From an uncultured Lachnospiraceae bacterium (GTDB taxonomy: Bacteria; Bacillota; Clostridia; Lachnospirales; Lachnospiraceae), in NCBI GenBank assembly GCA_945834545.1, contig CAMAHO010000109.1:1-7724 (forward strand): 7,724 nt of DNA, in the 5' to 3' direction. Numbering within the stretch: position 1 is the stretch's first letter; the number at the start of each line of letters is the position of its first letter. A program made the position numbers and the translations under genes. Of this stretch, positions 1 through 6,579 are shown piece by piece. The notes under the pieces are model-generated. The model saw only the letters and a list, made by a program, of their open reading frames with translations, ran no database searches and was not told the origin of the DNA.

Positions 1-2248
1 TATTGAAAAATATGTTAAATCCATTAATTCGGATACACAGTATGATGAGGTAAGCAACACCTGGACTGCAGTTGAGGGTGTTATGAGATTTGATGTTTCG
101 TCATTGACAAAAGGCGATATTCTTTTGATAACACCCAAAAGTACTAGTGTTGATTTAGTTATAAATGATTATGATGGTGTCTTTTCACTTTTTAATAATG
201 AGGATGGAGTGTGGTATTGCAAGAAGACATCGGATTTGAATGAAAGCGTGGAATTAAGTGGGCTTGTGATTGAGTTTAGTATGGTTAATACTGAAACTAA
301 CGAAAACATGGATGACCTATATACAGTAGAATTACAAGCGTTTCAGCAAGTTACTGATCAGACATTTGCCACTTATTCCGGAGAGAATGGGGATTGTTTA
401 TGCAAGGTGAGTTTTACAAATGGAGCTTCGCTATATAGCAATTCATTTAAATATGTTTGGTATGGAATTTCGGATAAGACAAAACTAACTGCCAACGGAA
501 AATGCAGTTTTCAGGTAGGCGGTAATGCTGCGACAAAAGCGGCTCCTGAATCTGAGGTTACTGTTGTAGTGGAGCCGGATGACGGATATGAACTTTCAAA
601 GTTAACAGTTAAGGAAGTTAATGAAGATGGTACTGAGGTTCCTGGTAAAACGACAGACATTACGGTATCTAAAACCTTTACCATGCCATCAAATTCGGTG
701 GAAGTAGAGGCATTCTTTGTTCCGAAAAAATATGAAGTCATTTTGCCAACAGCCACAGTGGGCTATACAGTGAATCCGGTGCTGGTGGACGATGTGCAGA
801 ATACTTCGGTAGAGCATGGGGGAAACTATGAGTTTTGTGTGAGCATTAATAATGGATATGTCGCAACCAATGACTATGCAGTGAAAGCAAACGACACTAC
901 GCTGACTGCAACCAGTTCCACGGAAAATGTTTATATCTATGCCATTACGAAAGTCACACAGGCGCAGACGATAACCGTTACCGGTGTCAATGAATTGCAC
1001 CCTATTACTACCCTGGGTAAGTCAACCGAAGGAAGCTATACGGTTACGGCGGGGGATGGAAGTGATGTGCCGGTAGCTGCGAAGGGTACGGTGCTTACCA
1101 TTACCCCGACCCCGGCGGAAGGATATGAATTGGATACAATTACCGTCATCCAGAAGGATGGCAGTGATACAGCTGTTACGGTGGACGACAAGAATCAATT
1201 CACTATGCCCGATTATCCGGTTGAGGTAAGTGTAACATTTAAGAAAAAGACCTACGGGATTACTCTGCCACAGAATCAAATCGGTTATACAGTGAAAAGC
1301 AGCCAGACATCTCCGGTGGAGCATGGCAGCGACTATACCTTTAAGGTAACGGTAGGGGAAGGCTATGATGTGCCGATAGCGCTTGTTGTGAAGACAAATG
1401 GTACTGCTCTTGAAGCAACCAGCGTTACTGGCAAGGAATATACATATACCATTAAGAATGTTGCGGCAGCACAGGAGATTACTGTTGGTGGCGTATCTGA
1501 CACTACGGCTCCTGCACTTACCATCACCTTGGATGAAGCAAACTTCTGGGAGAAATTTTTACCTGAGATTGTTTTTAATTTGTTTTTTAAGGAGGATAAG
1601 AGTCTTACCATTACTTCCACAGATGCAGGTAGCGGTATTCGTTCTGTGATGTACTATGTCTCCGAGACAGACCTTTTCCCTAATGAAGGGGTTTACACAT
1701 CCCAGGATATTGAAAATAAGATTCCCCAATGGACAGAGTATACAACAGCTGTTTCCATTTCGGGAGATAACAGCTATGTAGTGTATGCCAAGGCTACGGA
1801 TGTGGCAGGAAATGTGACCTATGTTAACACTTCCGGGATTATGATTGATGCGACAGCACCGGTGATTTCAGATCTTGAAGACGGTGGTCAGTATTATGGT
1901 GACACCTCTGTTACAATCAGTGATGTCAACCTCAGTACCGTGAAGCTGGACGGAAAAGCAGTGGAGTTTACCGGTACTTCTTCCTCCGTCACGATTTCTG
2001 CTGATGGTGCAGACCATACCATTGAGGTCACAGATAAAGCAGGCAATCAGACCTCTTACAAGGTAACCGTCAGTGAGACCTGGGTGCGGGATGGAATTTC
2101 TACCGCAGGAAGCCGTGTTTTGAAACTGGGTGTTCCTTATAAATTTGGCAGCGGAAAGTGGAAGGTGGCAGGCGATACCACCGTATATGAAGGTGGAAAT
2201 ACCTTCTATGCGTCGGAAGGCGGTACCTTTGATTTTCAGAGCCAGTAG
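1..2248 (+). CDS. Modular cell-surface protein with tandem repeat domains and Ig-like domains (5'-truncated by window)
   Basis: The frame is open from base 2 with no stop before the ATG at 83. The 27 codons upstream of that ATG read smoothly into the same protein, so the real start lies outside the window and any signal peptide is not visible. Counting residues from that ATG: about 1-135 is an unrecognised beta-rich region. Residues 140-302 and 313-471 are two copies of a two-part unit; its first half resembles divergent InlB B-repeats (GYEL, FTMP and VEV motifs) and its second half carries a VEHG motif. Residues 473-590 form an Ig/OmpL47-like module (TAP start, DAGSGI, ATDVAGNVTY), 591-663 a second Ig-like domain (TAPVI to DKAGNQ), and 664-721 a short glycine- and aromatic-rich C-terminal module. 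There is no LPXTG motif and no C-terminal membrane segment. A surface or secreted role is inferred from the modules; the ligand is unknown. GC is about 35% in the first 480 nt and about 48% at 1021-1500. Confidence 0.85.
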   Translation, partial: IEKYVKSINSDTQYDEVSNTWTAVEGVMRFDVSSLTKGDILLITPKSTSVDLVINDYDGVFSLFNNEDGVWYCKKTSDLNESVELSGLVIEFSMVNTETNENMDDLYTVELQAFQQVTDQTFATYSGENGDCLCKVSFTNGASLYSNSFKYVWYGISDKTKLTANGKCSFQVGGNAATKAAPESEVTVVVEPDDGYELSKLTVKEVNEDGTEVPGKTTDITVSKTFTMPSNSVEVEAFFVPKKYEVILPTATVGYTVNPVLVDDVQNTSVEHGGNYEFCVSINNGYVATNDYAVKANDTTLTATSSTENVYIYAITKVTQAQTITVTGVNELHPITTLGKSTEGSYTVTAGDGSDVPVAAKGTVLTITPTPAEGYELDTITVIQKDGSDTAVTVDDKNQFTMPDYPVEVSVTFKKKTYGITLPQNQIGYTVKSSQTSPVEHGSDYTFKVTVGEGYDVPIALVVKTNGTALEATSVTGKEYTYTIKNVAAAQEITVGGVSDTTAPALTITLDEANFWEKFLPEIVFNLFFKEDKSLTITSTDAGSGIRSVMYYVSETDLFPNEGVYTSQDIENKIPQWTEYTTAVSISGDNSYVVYAKATDVAGNVTYVNTSGIMIDATAPVISDLEDGGQYYGDTSVTISDVNLSTVKLDGKAVEFTGTSSSVTISADGADHTIEVTDKAGNQTSYKVTVSETWVRDGISTAGSRVLKLGVPYKFGSGKWKVAGDTTVYEGGNTFYASEGGTFDFQSQ
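500..1495 (+). repeat. Two tandem copies of a ~160-residue two-domain repeat unit inside the surface protein
   Basis: Unit 1 spans about 500-988 and unit 2 about 1019-1495. Each has an InlB-B-like half (unit 1: EPDDGYEL, FTMPSNSVEVE; unit 2: PTPAEGYEL, FTMPDYPVEVS) followed by a second half (unit 1: GYTVN, SVEHGGNYEF, ITVTGV; unit 2: GYTVK, PVEHGSDYTF, ITVGGV). The protein similarity is clear. At the DNA level only short stretches match, such as the GGYTATACAGTGAA segments near 760 and 1283, so this looks like an old duplication kept by selection rather than a fresh one. Repeats of this kind usually act as stalks or binding modules on the cell surface. Confidence 0.75.
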
Positions 2249-2316
2249 TGGAGCTGATGAAACCGGATATTGTAAAGAGAAATGAGAATAGAAGTATCAG
2301 TTCCATAGAAGGATAG

Positions 2317-2345
2317 AAGGAAAGGATAAAGCGGTGTCAGAATGA
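2317..2345 (+). promoter_or_regulatory. Ribosome site with a possible 3-codon minicistron before the GAF-ABC gene
   Basis: The purine-rich AAGGAAAGGA at 2317-2326 is the only good Shine-Dalgarno here. It is 15 nt from the ATG at 2342, too far for ideal use, but 7 nt from a GTG at 2334. That GTG opens GTG-TCA-GAA-TGA, whose stop overlaps the ATG as ATGA. Either the spacing is loose, or ribosomes start at the GTG and re-initiate at the ATG. This is an inference from spacing only. Confidence 0.35.
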
Positions 2346-3571
2346 ATGAGCAGAAAATGAGAATTGAGTATACGCAGGTGGTTTGGGAGATTACAACCTT
2401 GCTTCAAAAGGCCGAATCTCTGGAAGAAGCACTGCGCGAAAGTCTTGGTTCCGTGGTAAAGGCTGTGGGCGCAGAGGCAGGAACCATCTGGTTTTACAAT
2501 GTATCAGGAGACAAAAGGATTTATCCCTCCTTTACTATAGGTGGTGCTGATTTGACAGGCCTTAGCCTGGAGCTTGGAGAGGGAATTGCAGGTACAGTTG
2601 TAAAAGAAGGAAAATCCACCGTAGTCAAGGATTGTAAAAACGATGAGCGCTGGGCATCCCGCTTTGATGAAACCACCGGCTTTGAGACGAAAAGCATGAT
2701 TTGTGTGCCTCTGATCAATAAATATGAGGTCATTGGCTGTATTCAGATTATCAATAAAAAAGATGGCTCCTTATTCCATGATGAGGACATCTATCTGGCT
2801 GAAAACCTGGCTATGCTGACTGCTATTGCAGTGGATGGCAGGGGTCTCAACCTGGGCTTTGCGGAGGAGAAGAAGGCCATCATTTCCTTGCGGGATGTGA
2901 CCAAGACCTTTGGCTCAGGGGAAACCAAGCTACAGGTGTTAAAGGGAGTCAACCTGGATATCAGAGAGGGCGAGTTCCTGGTTATTCTGGGAGAATCCGG
3001 CTGTGGTAAGTCCACTATGTTAAATATCATTGGTGGTATGGACCAGCTGACTACCGGAACCTTTCTCTTTGACGGGAAGGACTACTCTAAGGCAGACGAA
3101 AAGACCTTGACCGAGTATCGCAGACATTCCGTAGGCTTTATTTTCCAGGCCTATAACCTGATGCCGGCTTTAACCGCTGAGGAAAATCTGGATTTTATCG
3201 GGGAGTTGTGCAAGAACCCCATGGATGCGGCAGAGGCCTTGGAGCGGGTAGGATTGGCGCAGCGCAAGGACAATTATCCGGCACAGATGTCCGGAGGTCA
3301 GCAGCAGAGAGTATCCATTGCCAGAGCCTTGGTGAAGAAGCCCAGGATTATTTTGGCAGATGAGCCCACGGCTGCCCTTGACTATGAGACCAGTATAGAG
3401 GTACTGACGGTGTTGGAGGAAGTCATTCATTCAGGCACCACACTTTTAATGGTTACCCATAATGAAGAGATTGCTAAAATGGCCAATAGAGTAATACGCA
3501 TGAAGGGTGGAGTTGTTGCAGAGGTGATTGTCAACAGACATCCTGCAAGTGCGAGGGAGTTGGTATGGTAA
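2342..3571 (+). CDS. ABC transporter ATPase with N-terminal GAF domain
   Basis: A 409-residue ATPase that energises the permease encoded directly downstream. Residues about 20-165 form a GAF domain (small-molecule or redox sensing fold), recognisable by LGEGIAGTVVKEGK, DERW, CVPL and the GCIQIINK strand. Residues about 180-395 are a complete ABC nucleotide-binding domain of the MacB/LolD type: Walker A GESGCGKST at 217-225, Q-loop Gln269 in FIFQAYNL, signature MSGGQQQR at 316-323, Walker B ILADEP with Asp340 and Glu341, D-loop ALD at 345-347, and switch His373 in VTHNE. All catalytic residues are present. Ordinary MacB/LolD ATPases are about 220-250 residues; the extra length here is the GAF domain. 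No transmembrane segment is seen, so it is a cytoplasmic protein. An in-frame stop at 2327 and the lack of another in-frame start after it support the ATG at 2342, but the best ribosome site is 15 nt away, which is long. A second in-frame ATG lies at 2357. The ligand sensed is unknown. Confidence 0.95.
   Translation: MNEQKMRIEYTQVVWEITTLLQKAESLEEALRESLGSVVKAVGAEAGTIWFYNVSGDKRIYPSFTIGGADLTGLSLELGEGIAGTVVKEGKSTVVKDCKNDERWASRFDETTGFETKSMICVPLINKYEVIGCIQIINKKDGSLFHDEDIYLAENLAMLTAIAVDGRGLNLGFAEEKKAIISLRDVTKTFGSGETKLQVLKGVNLDIREGEFLVILGESGCGKSTMLNIIGGMDQLTTGTFLFDGKDYSKADEKTLTEYRRHSVGFIFQAYNLMPALTAEENLDFIGELCKNPMDAAEALERVGLAQRKDNYPAQMSGGQQQRVSIARALVKKPRIILADEPTAALDYETSIEVLTVLEEVIHSGTTLLMVTHNEEIAKMANRVIRMKGGVVAEVIVNRHPASARELVW
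3553..3571 (+). promoter_or_regulatory. Ribosome binding site and 7-nt stop/start overlap coupling ATPase and permease
   Basis: GAGGGAG at 3553-3559 lies 5 nt before the ATG at 3565. The ATPase stop TAA (3569-3571) falls inside the first permease codons (ATGGTAA). The site fixes the permease start and implies translational coupling, as expected for two subunits made together. Confidence 0.8.
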
Positions 3572-6333
3572 AAGGAAAAGCAAGGACAAAATATTTATTT
3601 CGAACGATTCGTAAGAACGGGGTTTCTTTCTTTGCAGTTGCTTTTATCGCTGCGACGAGTATTGCCATTTTCTTAGGCTTGCAATCCTCTGCCTATGCTA
3701 TTTTGCAGGAGACAAACCGTTATTTCATAGCGAATCGGTTGGAGTCAGTAGAGATTAGCTGTGCAAACGGTATTACGAAAGAGGATATTGATGCCATTGC
3801 AGGCTGGGATGGAGTAGATGCCGTGGAGGGTGGCTATTCCACCATGGTTTTGATGGAGGGTGAGCGAGAGAAAATCACCATCCAGGCTCGCTCTCTGAGT
3901 GAGACTATGAATGACCCGGTTGTAGTGGAGGGTACGCTTCCGACTGCGCCAAATGAGGTCGCTGTGGAGCAGATTTTTGCAAGAAAAAGGGGAGTACAAG
4001 TCGGGGATGAGCTTTTGTTAGAGCACGACGGCAATCTGGTTTCGGACAGGTTTCGCGTGACAGCAATTGTGAATGCACCATTCTTTTGCTGTGCTACCGT
4101 TCAGGATGCTAGAGGAAAGAGCAGCGAAGGCTTAGGCGCGGCTGCTTACTATGTATTGCTGCCCAAGGATGCCTTTGACAGCTCGTATTATAGCGATTGT
4201 TTCACCACAGCATATGTCAAAACCTATGCCTTGGACGAGTTTTACTACTTTTCTGATGAGTATAAAGAGCAGGAGAAGCTGTTCAAGGAAAAACTGGATG
4301 ACCTGGGGAAGGAGCGGGCAGAGCTTCGCTATACCTACTTAAGGGATGATGCCCAGTCGGCTATCGACAGTGCGGAGAGCGAGATACGAGACGGCGAAAA
4401 GGAGCTCGCTGACGGAAGCGACGAAATTGCTGCAACCAAGGAGGAGCTTGAGACAGCGCTTAAGGAGATAGAAGCCGGACTTGGCATGATGGGGCTGGAT
4501 ACAGATCTGGACCAGGCACTTTTACAGTTGGAGCAGTATGGGCAATTAGGTCTGTCTTTAAAGACTTCGATTAAAGAGTATCAGGCTGGCTTGGAGCAGG
4601 TACAGGAGGCAGAAGCCAAGCTGGAGGAGTCCCGGGAAGAGCTGGAGCAAGCCAAGGATGAACTGGATGAGGCAAAAGAGAAAATCCGGGAGATTCAATT
4701 GAAGGACTGGATTATCGCAGTGCGAAATGATATCGGAGATATTCGTGGCGTGGAAACCATCGTAGATGGTATCTTTGGCTTAAGCTATTCTATGTCCATT
4801 ATCTTCCTGTTGGTAGCAACGGTTGTTTGCTACACCGCTATTTCTCGAATGATAGATGAGCAGAGAGCGCTCATAGGTGCTCAAAAGGCTCTGGGATTTC
4901 GCTCCGGTGAAATTTTGAAGCACTTTTTACAGTATAATTCCCTGTGTGCAGTCCTTGGTATTGTAATCGGTTGGATTGCCAGCGTGATTATCGTAGAAAT
5001 TTTGGTAATCCACATCTTTATGATGCACTTCTTGCTGCAGAGTGTAGCCCTTACCTTTGCTGTGAAGGAAGCCATTTTGACTGCTGCCATTTGCCTGGCA
5101 GTATTCCTGACAGCAACTTATGTGGCTTGCGCTAAGCTGGTTCGAATGCCGGCAACGGCCCTGCTGAGAGGAGAAGTGCCCACCCGTGGGAAAAGCTTTT
5201 TCTTCGAGAAGTGGAAGGGATATAAGAAGCTTAACCTGTATTCTCGAACCATGATAAAAAATGTGCTCAGCGATAAGGGGCGTATGATGACTACGATTAT
5301 GGGAGTGGTAGGCTGTATTTCCCTTCTCGTAATTTGCTTTTCCTTAAAGCTTGCCATCGAGAATTCCTCGGTTGTACAGTATGACAAGTATTTCCTGTAT
5401 GAAAACAGGCTGGTGTTTGACAGCAGTGTAGGCTCCAAAGAAGAGTTTGAAGCGGTTTTAAAGGATTCGGGAATTCCCTATGCCGTGATTCAGGATAAGG
5501 TGAAAAACTTCCGTGTCAACGGAGGAAGCTGGGATACCGGACACATTGTGGCTACCTCGGATTATGAGGGCCTGGAAGACTTTATGGTGGTGAAGGATAT
5601 CAAGACCGGACAGATAGCGGAGCTTCCCAATGACGGAGTGTTGGTATCCAAAAAATGCGCCGAGCTCTTTGACCTGTCGGAGGGCAGTACAGTGGAGTTT
5701 ATGGATTCCGAAGGAAATCCCAAGGAGTTTCAGGTGTTAGGCATTATGGAGCATTATCTGGGCTATCATTTGTTCGTAACCACCTCCGACTATTTTAAGT
5801 CTGCTATGGGAGAAGAGACGGATGAGTGTGTGTTCTTGCTACAGGGAGACATTACCGGACTGTACGAGAAGGTCAGAGATATGGACGGCTATCTGTCCTT
5901 AACGGACAACAGCAGGTTTGCCTTAAGTGCGGATGCAGTGAACCTGGTAATCCTCATTTGTCTTGCCTTGTCTGCAGTTATGGCGCTGCTGGTACTGTTA
6001 AATCAGATTGTGATGCATATCAACAGAAAGTCCAGAGAGCTGGCAGTTATGCGTATTAACGGCTATTCCCTAAAGGAGACAAGGGCATATATCTATAAGG
6101 ATAATGTTATTCTGACCCTGTTGGGACTGATTCTGGGCAGTGGCTTTGGAATCGGGCTGGCGTATCTGGTGGTTCGTATCATTGAGACCGGAGCAAATCG
6201 CTTTGTGCGTACCCCGAGCCTTCCGGCCTGCCTGTACGCTTGCGGCGTAGGAGCCCTGTTTGCGCTGGTTGTAAATATCATAGCCTTGCGCAAGGTAAAG
6301 CATTTAAATCTGACAAATGTTAGCGGTAATTAA
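3565..6333 (+). CDS. MacB/FtsX-type ABC transporter permease with extracellular coiled coil
   Basis: A 922-residue membrane protein, partner of the GAF-ABC ATPase whose stop it overlaps. Hydrophobic segments are at about 19-38, 405-425, 455-482, 497-520, 577-597, 790-813, 843-870 and 885-908. The pattern is two FtsX-like units (about 405-530 and 790-910), each preceded by a large extracytoplasmic domain. The first such domain (about 40-400) has a MacB-periplasmic-core-like part and then charged heptad-like helices at about 232-305 and 335-378, rich in Glu, Lys, Ala and Leu, split by a glycine-containing break near 305-330. This layout is known from Gram-positive FtsX-family permeases. After segments 2 and 6 come the cytoplasmic helices typical of the family, with RALIGAQKALGFRSGEI near 434-450 and RELAVMRINGYSLKE near 824-838. 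MacB-like systems couple ATP hydrolysis to movement of the extracellular parts rather than classical channel transport. The substrate cannot be told from sequence. Adjacent cysteines occur at 175-176 in the first extracellular domain. Confidence 0.93.
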   Translation: MVKGKARTKYLFRTIRKNGVSFFAVAFIAATSIAIFLGLQSSAYAILQETNRYFIANRLESVEISCANGITKEDIDAIAGWDGVDAVEGGYSTMVLMEGEREKITIQARSLSETMNDPVVVEGTLPTAPNEVAVEQIFARKRGVQVGDELLLEHDGNLVSDRFRVTAIVNAPFFCCATVQDARGKSSEGLGAAAYYVLLPKDAFDSSYYSDCFTTAYVKTYALDEFYYFSDEYKEQEKLFKEKLDDLGKERAELRYTYLRDDAQSAIDSAESEIRDGEKELADGSDEIAATKEELETALKEIEAGLGMMGLDTDLDQALLQLEQYGQLGLSLKTSIKEYQAGLEQVQEAEAKLEESREELEQAKDELDEAKEKIREIQLKDWIIAVRNDIGDIRGVETIVDGIFGLSYSMSIIFLLVATVVCYTAISRMIDEQRALIGAQKALGFRSGEILKHFLQYNSLCAVLGIVIGWIASVIIVEILVIHIFMMHFLLQSVALTFAVKEAILTAAICLAVFLTATYVACAKLVRMPATALLRGEVPTRGKSFFFEKWKGYKKLNLYSRTMIKNVLSDKGRMMTTIMGVVGCISLLVICFSLKLAIENSSVVQYDKYFLYENRLVFDSSVGSKEEFEAVLKDSGIPYAVIQDKVKNFRVNGGSWDTGHIVATSDYEGLEDFMVVKDIKTGQIAELPNDGVLVSKKCAELFDLSEGSTVEFMDSEGNPKEFQVLGIMEHYLGYHLFVTTSDYFKSAMGEETDECVFLLQGDITGLYEKVRDMDGYLSLTDNSRFALSADAVNLVILICLALSAVMALLVLLNQIVMHINRKSRELAVMRINGYSLKETRAYIYKDNVILTLLGLILGSGFGIGLAYLVVRIIETGANRFVRTPSLPACLYACGVGALFALVVNIIALRKVKHLNLTNVSGN

Positions 6334-6357
6334 TAGATAGAATATATTTCCCATTTT

Positions 6358-6520
6358 GGATTTGTGTGCCCGTACCGGATATATGTGTTTGTATGCAGAC
6401 CTTGTAGCACCGTCGGTACTTAGCGAGTGTATTTTACTCGCTTACGTACCGCTGCGGTGCGATTAGAGCGAAAGCGCGTCTGCATAGAAATACAAATATC
6501 CGGTACGGGCACACAAATCC
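6358..6520. repeat. 163-bp nested palindromic element (43-nt inverted repeat arms)
   Basis: The left arm at 6358-6400 and the right arm at 6478-6520 are reverse complements at 40 of 43 positions, and the outermost 25 bp match perfectly. Between them lie 77 nt that contain a further compound hairpin (6407-6460) and a short GC-GAAA-GC mini-hairpin at 6468-6475. No open frame of note, no transposase and no clear target-site duplication are seen (left flank CCATTTT, right flank GTACCGGG). There is no T-tract after the right arm, so it is not a standard intrinsic terminator, though it could still block read-through from the permease gene. Its form fits a dispersed palindromic or MITE-like element, or a structured RNA. 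Which of these holds cannot be decided from one copy. Confidence 0.8.
6407..6460 (+). other. Inner three-step hairpin of the palindromic element
   Basis: Three stacked stems can be read: GCACCG (6407-6412) with CGGTGC (6455-6460), GGTAC (6415-6419) with GTACC (6446-6450), and AGCGAGT (6422-6428) with ACTCGCT (6436-6442), closing a loop of 7 nt. Small unpaired internal loops separate the stems. Because the outer arms also pair, the whole element would fold as a long stem with this hairpin and the GAAA mini-hairpin on its end. Confidence 0.7.
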
Positions 6521-6527
6521 GTACCGG
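6500..6527 (+). promoter_or_regulatory. Alternative hairpin competing with the long palindrome
   Basis: CCGGTACGG at 6500-6508, part of the right arm, is also perfectly complementary to CCGTACCGG at 6519-6527, giving a 9-bp stem with a 10-nt loop that G-U pairing could shorten. The same CCGTACCGG occurs in the left arm at 6370-6378, so the right arm can pair with only one partner at a time. The arrangement looks like an RNA switch in the leader of the downstream gene, but no terminator T-tract or masked ribosome site is seen, so a regulatory role is speculative. Confidence 0.35.
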
Positions 6528-6565
6528 GAGAAAGGTATTTCACATTCTAAAATTGTTTGTGAGAC

Positions 6566-6579
6566 AAGGGGGGAAAGGA
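6566..6579 (+). promoter_or_regulatory. Ribosome binding site of the arabinofuranosidase gene
   Basis: The purine run AAGGGGGGAAAGGA immediately precedes the ATG at 6580. The AAGGGGGG core at 6566-6573 leaves 6 nt to the start, a normal spacing, and this supports the chosen start. It lies downstream of, and outside, both hairpins in the intergenic region. Confidence 0.6.

Noticed and set aside
1583..1595. Run of six T followed by a perfect AAGGAGG inside the surface protein gene, resembling a slippery site or internal ribosome site
   Set aside because: In the reading frame it is TTT TTT AAG GAG (Phe-Phe-Lys-Glu), not the T TTT TTA phase needed for -1 slippage, and no start codon follows at a usable distance. 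The Phe-Phe-Lys-Glu stretch fits the Ig-like module.
2257..2316. 19-codon open frame between the surface protein and the GAF-ABC gene
   Set aside because: Its only Shine-Dalgarno-like bases (GGAG at 2250-2253) are 3 nt from the ATG, too close, and the peptide has no recognisable feature.
2249..2341. Possible terminator or promoter between the first two genes
   Set aside because: No stable stem with a T-tract is visible, and no pair of boxes with acceptable spacing stands out. Read-through is therefore possible but not proven.
4378..4700. GAG/AAG-rich stretch that might be a DNA repeat
   Set aside because: The pattern comes from Glu/Lys/Leu/Ala heptads of the permease coiled coil; no exact DNA repeat unit recurs.
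6548..6553. TAAAAT as a -10 box for the arabinofuranosidase gene
   Set aside because: It matches five of six -10 positions, but the expected -35 position near 6525-6530 reads CGGGAG. In AT-rich DNA this is weak evidence.
6521..6560. Intrinsic terminator after the palindrome
   Set aside because: Neither the long palindrome nor the 6500-6527 hairpin is followed by a run of T; the downstream sequence is purine-rich (GGAGAAAGG).
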